A stretch of 64,000 nucleotides of DNA from Calocera cornea HHB12733 (taxonomy: Eukaryota; Basidiomycota; Dacrymycetes; Dacrymycetales; Dacrymycetaceae), in NCBI GenBank assembly GCA_001632435.1, contig KV424031.1, positions 39,641-103,640 of the forward strand, in the 5' to 3' direction. The notes beneath the pieces were generated by a model, which was not told the DNA's origin, ran no database searches, and saw nothing but the letters and a program-made list of their open reading frames with translations. How positions within the stretch are numbered: the stretch's first letter is position 1; each line of letters opens with the position of its first letter. Made by a program: the position numbers and the translations under genes. Shown piece by piece: positions 10,754-19,308 of the stretch.

Positions 10754-12400
10754 ATGTCGGCACCAACGCCCATATCCATCGATGCATCTCCCATGCATCG
10801 TCTCTGGGACATACCTGAGCTCGTACAGGAGATCATGACGCAGATGGACAACGGCAGCCTATTCAACGCGATCCTCACCTGCCGTGCGTGGTTCGATCCC
10901 GCAGCGTCTGTCCTCTGGGCGGAAGTGTCCACACGAGAACTCTTCTACCTGGTCTCGAAACGCAGCGTGAGTGTTCCCGAGCTCAGCCCCGCTTACAGAC
11001 GCATTGACCCCGTGCAGGCCGGCTGGTCTATCGTCACATACGGCGGTGGCCAGGACACTGCTCCCCTGAGCCGATACGCGCGCTTCGTCCGCTGGCTCTG
11101 CATACGACGCGACATATCCGATGGCGCGCGCTACGCACTCCTGGAGGTACTCGACAAGAGGCGCACGCAGCCGTTCTTTCCCATACTCCGCATCGCGAGC
11201 CTCGAGGTACCGGACGTTTCCTGGAGCGGCATCGCCCCTTCCGCCGCCCTGAGCCAGCGCGAGCTCTTCTTCCTTTGCCTCTCGCCGTCAGTTGCCAAGG
11301 TCATCCTCTCTCTGAACCATGACACTCTGTCCAGGCATGACTATCTCCGTGGTCTCATGGGTGGCATTCTTTCTGCCACACCGCAGCTGCGGTCAATCCA
11401 ACTACAACGACAATTCGCCTTCGGCGGCCATAGAGAAGCATTCCTCGATTCCGCTGCGCCCTTGTACCATCACGCGCTGCAGCAGTGTCTCGATAAATCT
11501 CTCGACTCTATCCGCTCATTCTCGGCCGATCTGTGGGCGCTCGACCCGCGCATACGGCAGGACTTGGCCAGCCTTCCGAGCCTCGAAACGCTCCGCATCA
11601 AGGCTGCTTTGGGCAATCCGCTGATCGGCTGGGATGCGGAGTGCGCGAGGTACATGACCTTCCTCGAGAGCTCCCCAGTGGCTCTCCCGCGCACGGATGG
11701 AGGCGATCGTACTGGATCGGACAAGACGTTTCCTGTACTGCGAGTTTTGGAGCTGGAGGGTACCAGTGGGCCCCTGGAGCAGATCCTGGCTCTCACCCCG
11801 TCGGTCGTTGATCTGTCCATCGTACTCCACTCTACCGACCTCTCGGAACTCCACTCTACAGATCTGTCGAAACTGACATCGGTCATTGGCGCTCAGTGCT
11901 CTGAGTTGCAAGTACTCTCCTTCACACAAGCCCAAAGAACGCCGAGAGTCTGCGGGAAGGCCGTCGCCGACCGGATACTGGCGAAGTTGCGTGGCTGTCG
12001 CAAGTTGCGCTCGTTGGCGTTGCACATCGACGGCAATTTCGACGATGATAGCCTTGTTCAGATATCCGAGCTATGGCCTGAGATGGAAGCGCTTACATTG
12101 GATGGCGGAGGAGGTCTGGCATCAACACGGGATGGGCTGCAACTTCTACTCTCTCGGTGTAACAACCTCTGCGATCTTTCCTTACGAGTAACATTCCCCA
12201 CCCTAAAACCTCTCCCTGGCACACACAAGAGACCAACTACTCAACGATATATCAAGTTCCGCCCGCTGCAGTCCCTCGCGGCGCCTCCGCACGTCGCGTC
12301 CGAGTGCTTGTACGCCATATGTCCCAATCTACACATCTGTGATTACACCGGTTGGGCCTGGGAGGATGTTGCGAAGAAGCTCGATAGGTGGCGCGTCTGA
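10754..12400 (+). CDS. F-box/leucine-rich-type protein, 531 aa after splicing
   Basis: The frame is open across the whole range (548 codons), but 10967-11017 is a 51-nt intron with GTGAGT donor and CGTGCAG acceptor, exactly where the paralog at 8535 has its intron. Exons are 10754-10966 and 11018-12400. The F-box region is HRLWDIPELVQEIMTQMDNG then SLFNAILTCRAWFDPAASVL. Leucine-rich segments follow (LPSLETLRIKA, FPVLRVLELEG, CSELQVLSFTQ, WPEMEALTLDG), with ending CLYAICPNLHICDYTGWAWE. A small internal duplication gives two copies of ELHSTDLS near 11830-11865. The role is probably an SCF substrate receptor. The intron is a multiple of three without a stop, so an unspliced prediction would add 17 residues that homology does not support. 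Confidence 0.82.
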   Translation: MSAPTPISIDASPMHRLWDIPELVQEIMTQMDNGSLFNAILTCRAWFDPAASVLWAEVSTRELFYLVSKRSVSVPELSPAYRRIDPVQAGWSIVTYGGGQDTAPLSRYARFVRWLCIRRDISDGARYALLEVLDKRRTQPFFPILRIASLEVPDVSWSGIAPSAALSQRELFFLCLSPSVAKVILSLNHDTLSRHDYLRGLMGGILSATPQLRSIQLQRQFAFGGHREAFLDSAAPLYHHALQQCLDKSLDSIRSFSADLWALDPRIRQDLASLPSLETLRIKAALGNPLIGWDAECARYMTFLESSPVALPRTDGGDRTGSDKTFPVLRVLELEGTSGPLEQILALTPSVVDLSIVLHSTDLSELHSTDLSKLTSVIGAQCSELQVLSFTQAQRTPRVCGKAVADRILAKLRGCRKLRSLALHIDGNFDDDSLVQISELWPEMEALTLDGGGGLASTRDGLQLLLSRCNNLCDLSLRVTFPTLKPLPGTHKRPTTQRYIKFRPLQSLAAPPHVASECLYAICPNLHICDYTGWAWEDVAKKLDRWRV

Positions 12401-12625
12401 GCTGGGGAGAGATGTAACGAAGCTGTGTTACATACCGATGGAGAGGAATTGTAATTTATTGTTAGTCGGCTGGTGCTCGACTTTTGTCGTGAGAGTCTAG
12501 ATTCTAGTAGTGGTCGAACCCCTTTCGTGCTCGTCTGCACACACCTGCTTTCTGACAGCCGATCCGGCCATTCACAGATTGTGGCCGACCACCCGTCTTC
12601 GACATCGTTTGAATTCGCGTAATGG

Positions 12626-13561
12626 ATGAAGCGAGAAGACGCCGACGGCCGCGCGGTCCAGTTGATCGTAGCCACCACGGCCTGCTCATATTTGCTATCG
12701 ACCTCCATCACAACCTCTCCTCCTAAAGGTATTCATTATGCATCTATCTGGTCTATACGCGAGCTTGTGGACGAGATCATGTCGCAGCTTAACTGCGGTA
12801 GCCTGTTCAACGCCATCCGCATCTGTCGAACGTTTTTCGAACCGGCCGCGACGGTGCTCTGGGAAAAGGTCTCGACGAGAGAGCTTTTGTCTATCATCTC
12901 AGAGCGCAAGGTTAGCACATGCTCACAGATTGATACTATATCATCGATCTTCTAATTGCGCGCAGCCTGGCGTCCTAACCCCTTTGCCTAACAACTTCGA
13001 CCGTGTCGCACGGTACAGTCGGCTCATACGCTCGCTCAGTATTCCATGCGATATCACTACGGCGGTCGGATATGTTGTCTTTCCTGTACTTCATAAGAAC
13101 TGTGATCTAGCACTATTCTCGACTTGCGGATGGCCAGCCTCGAGGCTGTGTCTTCTGATCTCCTTATCGGCCCATCGGTTGCATATCTCTATAGGTGCCT
13201 GCTCTAGAGTCTCATCCAAGTTGCCAGGACATGACCGAGGTCGGAGTCACTTCGCCTGCATGGTAGCGCCGGATCCGCCGCAACACCCAATGAACTTTCA
13301 AGTCCTTCTCTCTCACTACCCAAGCATACAGAAGCTAACCCTTCGGATGGATTTTCCCACTCGCCGCCTGCGCCAGCTTTGCCGGACAAGCCCATCTCGC
13401 TACGCCAGGTGTTGTTTCACCCGATTGGACCGCTCTTCGCTCCACGTTTCGTCGCCGAATGCCTACATACGATTTGTCCCAACATGGAGATACAAGGACA
13501 CTCGCGCAAGGCATGGAAGACAGTTGCGCAGCAGCTTGACGCGTGGCGATACTCTTGCTGA
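12626..13561 (+). pseudogene. Degenerate, internally deleted F-box paralog
   Basis: Exon 1 still reads as an F-box N-terminus: YASIWSIRELVDEIMSQLNC then GSLFNAIRICRTFFEPAATV and LWEKVSTREL. It is followed by an intron-like GTTAGC..GCGCAG (about 12911-12965) and a homologous VARYSRLIRSLSIPCDIT. The paralogous segment LRMASLEAV at about 13116-13142 then lies in a different frame. Roughly 230 codons of the leucine-rich middle are missing, and the C-terminal block (RFVAECLHTICPNMEI, then W..VAQQLDAWRY) is in yet another frame ending at 13561. With two frame changes plus the deletion it cannot encode a full protein. It is the third member of the tandem array at 8.5-13.6 kb. Confidence 0.8.
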
Positions 13562-13892
13562 ATATACAACCCGAGCCACGCAGTAGACCTATGTAGGGCG
13601 CAGTAAGGACTAACCGTAGCTAGACAGCATGCTAATGCGACAAGGGATCGCAATAATCAAGTTAATCGACATTGTACTGATGAGCATTGGTGATGTTGGA
13701 GCTTCATCACATGTCCTGAAGCAGCAGAAAGGCAATGAGCCATACAGTTTCTCCGTCTTCATGCACGACATCCAGACTGCAGTTATCATCCCGTTTACAA
13801 GGAAGGCGAGTGCACGCCAAGGATAAAGTGGCGACTGTCACATCGCGTTGGCTTAGGAACAATCATACACCGTTCCTGGATTCCAGCTGTAT

Positions 13893-15125
13893 CTACGCTG
13901 AATACAGCTCCCTTGGTACGGCCAGTTTGTTCTTCAGGGCATCATCCCGAACAATTGGCTCCTTCCACTTGGCCAACACCTCGTCCAGATCCCAATTGGA
14001 GGAAACATATCTGCCCGACAAATAGTCCTCCTTGCCTTGCTATAGCGGCGTCAGTCGGTGCCGCGTGCTCAGGAGGCAGGACAAGTACGTACGACCAGGC
14101 GGACCATCGTCCAGGCAGGAAGCTGCACATCGTCAATCAGCCACTGTTCCACCTCGGGCCCAGCGGCCAACGACATCTCGGTCTTTATCCCGCCGGGGTG
14201 GAGAGAAACCGCCTTGACGTTCCCATCTCCCTCTGGATTCTCCGTTCAGCAGATCTGACCAAATGGCAATCCATCTCACTCACCAGCGATAATGAACTCC
14301 ACGAGCCGGTTCAGGACATGCTTGGTGCTGCGTATCGTTGTTTCAGTAGATACCCTTGGGTTTGCAGGAAAGAGCCGACCTCTGATATCCTGACAGTCCA
14401 GCGGAAACAACTACAGACGAGTTCATCCACGGTCGGGGTTCTTAGTCAAGAACCTACATTGTGCCCCTATGCTTGAAACAAACAGCAGGTATCCATGCGT
14501 TTTCGACAGGTGTGGAAGGGTATAACTAACCCAGTCATAAGTTAAGGTTATATGGCCGGTGACTGAGCCTACTTACTGCGCGACGTTGAAACTCCCTCGA
14601 ACATTCACCTCCCACGTGTTCCACCACCTGTTAGGATCTTGCTCGGTCATGGCTGCACATCAAGTGAGTGATATGATCACCCGAAAGGCGCTAGATCTTG
14701 CCAAGTATGTTCTCGGCGGCTCCAGAGTTGCTAATCACGATGTCGATCTTCCCAAAGTCTTTGATACACGCGTCAACAGCAGCCTTTACATCCTCTGGCT
14801 TGACGACGTCCGCGGCCGCATATGCAACCTTGGCATTTGGCAAGTCCTTCAGGATAGTCTCCTTGACATTTTCCATGGTTGACGTCTTCCGGGATGCGAG
14901 GAAAAGCGATGCACCAGAATGCGCAAAGGCGAGAGCAGTTGCTTCGCCAATGCCGCGGGACGCGCCGGTTATGAACACAACCTATACGATTGAGCACACA
15001 ACATTTGAACAGAGATGAAGCTCACATACCTTGCCGGACAGTGTATCTTTGAACTTGGACGGCTCTATGCCGGGGTAGATTTCATGATGCAGGGTGACCG
15101 GCAGGTCTTGGGGTACAATCAACAT
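13893..15125 (-). CDS. Short-chain dehydrogenase/reductase (SDR1), 302 aa, with odd splice and active site
   Basis: Seven exons on the minus strand: 15125-15030, 14981-14702, 14652-14577, 14525-14454, 14381-14284, 14232-14093 and 14039-13893. It begins MLIVPQDLPVTLHHEIYPGI. The Rossmann motif is [20 protein letters not shown] (TGxxxGIG), with ISNSGAA corresponding to the NAG motif. The exon 2 donor reads G/GCAAGA, so this appears to be a GC-AG intron. In the paralogs the catalytic motif is Y-Q-S-G-K or Y-P-T-G-K; here the aligned in-frame residues are IRSTK, so the tyrosine seems lost, with a TAC present one frame away. The exon 4/5 junction is my least certain call. It may be a decaying or inactive copy. 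The SDR fold and kinship with the genes at 52.7, 57.1 and 58.8 kb are clear. Confidence 0.68.
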
Positions 15126-16139
15126 GGCAGAGGGATACGATGGGCCTGGTCGAGATACGGCAAGAGGGCATATATAGAGATTGCAATCGGCATGGGCATT
15201 GGCGTGGAGACCCTAAGCACATCGCAGTAGGATGGAATCCCAACATGATGCTGCCGTCCTTGGAGATTGTAAGCGAAGCGGAGCATCGAGATGCCGGGAG
15301 TCGCCACGCTGTAGAGACAATCGGCCAGACGATGCCAGCTCGCTGCGAGACAGTAATGCGTCATCAGAATCGCTCGGGAATAGACTGCGACCTATGGTCA
15401 GTGCTGTGTAGCATCGTCTTGACATGTTGCAGACGCACCTTCATCCTAGGCCCAAGTCCAAAACGGCATCTTGAAGCCCGACTAGCGGTTGATATTCAAT
15501 TGAATGTCGCTGCGTTGTGGATCCGTTCCCCATACTAACGGTCAGTTCATGCGCAAAATCGTCCGTGGTGGTAGGAACGACGCCCATGGGCAACGCGATG
15601 CCTGGTCCCTGACGAGTATGACTTTTCATGGAAGCCCACTTAGGTCCTACGTACCTAGCTTAGTCAGCTGCGACGAGATGACTGCCTGTTTCCATGGGGC
15701 GAAGTCCACGAAACTAAAATTTCAAGTTGCCTTATATGGAGCCCCTTTATTCCGCCGATCCGCGGGCTATTTACTTCAGATTCGACGTGTGCAGCTCAGG
15801 CATAGCAAGCGCGGTGGTCGGCATGCTACTGGGACAGGAGGGCGCCATAATGACCGAGGCGCCATAATGACCGAGGGTATCGTTGGACGTACGCACCTCT
15901 AACACTTGAATCAAAAAGTTCTACGATGACGCGAACGTGTTAGAGCTTGTAAGTAGGATCATTAATGGATTAAAATGTAAGGGAGGTGGACGCGGTGCCA
16001 CTTTTGTTGCCGAATCGAAGATGTGGCTGAAAACAAATAATGGCTCCGAGCTCGACACTGGTGCTCGAGCAACTCTTCCTCTTACCCACCTTTCCTCATC
16101 TCCTGAAAGCGTGTTGCGTTGAAAACACTGTTCCTCTGC
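15126..16139. other. Intergenic region with a short tandem duplication
   Basis: Upstream of SDR1 and downstream of the minus-strand F-box pseudogene. A 17-bp unit beginning GGCGCCATAATGACCGA is present twice head to tail at 15841-15857 and 15858-15874. I find no supported gene. Confidence 0.5.
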
Positions 16140-17573
16140 TCACTTCCTAACGTGAATATGAAGTTGTGTAGCGGGCCAGAGTCGTCGAAGGAAGGTTTCG
16201 CACTCCGTAGGCGCAGTGCAGTTGTATGTTGCCAAGTGCAGGGTAGTAGAGATGAAACTCGTCGTCATGATTGACGTCGCTTTGGGGAGAGGAACTGGTG
16301 TGAGACGATCGAAGTACATGTCGACATGGCTGACAGAATGGCAATACGACGCCAGGTATAAGAGGCTCTGTTCGGTCAGGTTTGTGGTGGATCCAGGATC
16401 CAAGTCAGCGGTTTTGATAGTCAACCGCTGAAGGTGAGGCCAGATCTGTGCTATCCGGAGTAATCTCGTTGTCTGGAAGGGCAGGTTTGACCGCCATCTC
16501 TAGGGACAAGTCGACAAGATGCGGGCAGGTTCATAAGTGGACCAGTAGAGCTGTGAGACTGAACGATGGGTCCACTAGCTCGTCGTCTTCGACGTCAACG
16601 TTCCATGGCCACGCTGTGATAGACAAATTCTCGAGGAGAGGCATTTGAGCGGTGTTGAGCTTGGAGTTCGGCAGGATCAGTTCGAGAAGCTGAATCGGAA
16701 GCTGAAATCGGGCGCTGCGCAGAGAAATAAACCATCGCGATTGAGTGGCTCGCATGTTTGAGACATGATCCAAGAAATCGTAATAGAAGGATCCGGCGGG
16801 ATAATCGATTGAAATAGAGAGATGCTTGAGACCAGCGTGATGTGAGAGCTGTCGGAGAGATTTAGGATGAAGCGCCCACAGTCCGCCTTCGACTGTATGG
16901 AGCGATGGAAGCTTATATGAACGATCTCTAAAATCAGCTTCCTGCTCGCGTCTGAACAGAATGTTACTTCCTGGTCGTCGCACATAGATGCGGTGACGAG
17001 ACGAAGTTTACTGAGAGCCTTGAATCTGGTCGGGATGAGCTGGAGGAAGGCAGCTGTATCATCTTCCAAGTCGTCCAGATGCTCGACTGCCAGCACCGCG
17101 TCTAGTTCTTGAAGATTAGGCGCTAAGAAGAACATCGCCAGAGACATCGCAGCAGCATCACGATGTGGGTGGTAGTCTTGCATTTCCTCGCGGTCCAAAA
17201 GGATGCGGAGCGTTTTCAGTCTCGGGAGCGTTCCGACAAGTCCCGAGGTCCGCGTCAAGCAGAGACGGAAGGTAGTAGTGAGCGACTTGAATGGTGAATG
17301 TTCGAATGTATCACTCGTAGTAGGTCAAGCGTTCCTCACGTTCTCTTGCTGACATTCGCTGAGCCTAGGCGCCACCATTAGCGACCGATAAAGAGTAACT
17401 GTACGAGTGGGACTCACCGGAGCCTGGCACAACAGGCGGAACACCGTCTGCACGCCTATCGTACTGTACCGATCTGTGAAGATGAAAAATAGCTCCGAGC
17501 ATAGCCCCTTGAGCGGAAGCATCTTTGAAGGGCCAGGTTGTAAATAAGGCCCACTGCGCGTTACGTTTTTCAA
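16140..17573 (-). pseudogene. F-box/leucine-rich pseudogene with in-frame stop and frame changes
   Basis: The order of homologous blocks on the minus strand matches the genes at 54561 and 60450. First comes SELFFIFTDRYSTI (compare LFFLPATRYLWY), then an intron-like GTGAGT..CCTAG, then LTYYE-stop-YIRTFTIQV near 17305 (the relatives have FYEQFIREL and FYQGRIRAL). LPRLKTLRILLDREE and KALSKLRLVTAS lie in another frame. LHTVEGGLWALHPKSLRQLS and MPLLENLSITAW lie in a third frame. Finally comes LTEQSLLYLASYCHSVSHVD, ending at 16140. The TGA within YYE*YIR and at least two frame changes make it non-functional. The N-terminal F-box itself is not recognisable, and an inverted-repeat arm overlaps what should be its start. 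Confidence 0.75.
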
Positions 17574-17742
17574 CTTTGACTTATGGAAACCGCGGAACCG
17601 AAATTAATCCGGTCCTAATTAAGCTCTTAACCACGGACAGCTTGTAATAAGGTCTTTTCTCAGCGTTACATGTTTCATTTGGGTAGGTGAAAAATGGGTC
17701 GCATTACACGTTACAATTACATCTTCACAGATCGGTACAGTA
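17462..17742. repeat. 23-bp perfect inverted repeat bounding about 280 bp (possible MITE)
   Basis: Bases 17462-17484 are the exact reverse complement of 17720-17742; the arm begins TACTGTACCGATCTGTGAAG. Each end is TA, so a TA target duplication as made by Tc1/mariner-type elements is possible. Inside, an imperfect direct repeat of about 35 bp (TTGTAAATAAGG... and TTGTAATAAGG...) occurs twice. No coding capacity. The left arm overlaps the decayed F-box reading frame. Classification as a miniature transposon is inference. Confidence 0.55.
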
Positions 17743-17743
17743 G

Positions 17744-18539
17744 CAGCACTGGAACTCTGGCAGGGACTGATAGTCAGCACCCTGGTTGCTGAAAAGCAGG
17801 TTATCAGCCGAAAAGGTGCTGCCTTGCCAAATGGCTGATAGCCATGATCAGCACCTAGGGTCCGATACCTCCGTGGTCCGCGTCAAGAGAGTGCCAGTTG
17901 CGCTCTGGGACCTTCATGCATCTGTCCTTTGGACCACCATCTCTCCGCCGTTTCATTTGCTCGCTGCTCTCTCCGTCCCCCCTACATTGCATGTATCTCC
18001 CACCAGCTTGCCCTTGTGGCCAACATAATTGGGCCATTGTAGGACCTCCTTCTGGAGGGCCAGGCTAGGCAATGTATATGTGCATATATGCATACTTTGT
18101 CGACTTTCAGCTTCCAACTCAGAGGCAGTGACCGGAGCGGTGAGGGGATAAGGTGCGAAAAACACAATGCTGTGATGCCATTGAGTGTGATAGACTTTAG
18201 ATCTTGGCTGCTTGGATGGACACCAGACTGACGGATAATGCAACAGACATAGATAGCTGTATCTAATCATAGTGCTGATATTAATGAACTATATTACTGA
18301 AAAACAGCCAGGTGCTGTTTACTTATCACTTTCTGCTGCTTATCAGCCGCTTCACCTAAGAAAACAACATACTGTTAATCAGCAACTACCGGCTGCTCAT
18401 AATCAGCTCCTTTGAGGGTCTCAGAGCAGATGACAGGGATTGCCAACCCGGCGCAGGTGGTTACAAGGCCTACTCAGGGGCCTTTCAGAAGGCCAGCCCT
18501 GACAGCCCTGACGGGACTGATAGGGCCTGCCCAGCCCTG
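17744..18539. repeat. AT-richer region with dispersed GCTGATA/CAGCA words, possible transposon remnant
   Basis: Both ends of this stretch are rich in short words such as CTGATAG, ATCAGCAC, GCTGCTTATCAGC and GCTGATTA in both orientations. GGGACTGATAG occurs near each end (about 17764 and 18513). The right boundary reads GGGCCTGCCCAGCCCTG, like the outward end of a hAT-type terminal repeat, but the left boundary matches it only loosely and I find no 8-bp target duplication. No reading frame is convincing. Confidence 0.3.
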
Positions 18540-18670
18540 AACATATTGCTGCACGACTGTAGTTGTTATCGCAAATCATGCAAATCTATAGTACCCCTTT
18601 CGAATCAACTCATTCATACGAATCGTATTCACGAACAGCCATCAGCAGACCTACTTGAGCATTTCACAAC

Positions 18671-18766
18671 ATGACTGCACCATTTGAGGAGCTTCCGGTC
18701 ACGCACCAGTACAATATCTATGCAGGCATTGAGCCGTCCGAATTCGTCGGGACTCTCCGTGGAAAG
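18671..18766 (+). pseudogene. Orphan first exon of an SDR gene
   Basis: An ATG opens 32 codons, MTAPFEELPVTHQYNIYAGI then EPSEFVGTLRGK, that match exon 1 of the window's SDR genes in length (each 96 nt, 32 codons), wording (PGIEPSKFVGTLKGK) and end at GK before the splice site. After it there is no [12 protein letters not shown] exon nearby, so this is a stranded fragment of a fifth SDR copy. It faces the plus strand, opposite to the four longer copies. Confidence 0.78.
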
Positions 18767-19308
18767 GTTGTTAAAGTACACGTCAAAGGATACATCATCG
18801 CCCCTTTGCAGATGACACATGTCATCAACTTAGTCATGATCTGTTGATGTATAAGTGGAAAATGTCTCTAAGAAAAGGCCATCGCGAGCAAGAGATGGGT
18901 CGAGATGTGCAATGCTTTCAAAGCTTTTATCGGACTATTCGGAGATTCGGCTTATCAGATCGGAGATTAGCGCCGGGTCTCATCAGGGATGACGCCTTCT
19001 TCACGCACAAGCCGCGACGGTGCCACCGCATAAGTTAAGTGCTGAGCGCTGAGCCCCTACCCAATCCAGCTACAAGCTTCAACACCTTACGGGCAGCACC
19101 ACTGGACGAATGATACCTCGGGAGCCATACTCGGCAGTGCGAGTGCTCCTGAGCTTGTCGAAGGGTCATATACAAGTGCGTATGTGGTGCTGGCTCGCGT
19201 TCACAATTTGCTGACATCAAGCGTGACCTCTTATTAGGTAACCCACGCGCGTCCTGCTGCAAAAGGCACACGACCGTCGAGCAATCGCTCTTACTCTACC
19301 TCAACAAC
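18767..19308. other. Intergenic region before ATM1
   Basis: No supported gene. The 3' part presumably holds the ATM1 promoter and 5' leader. Confidence 0.4.
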
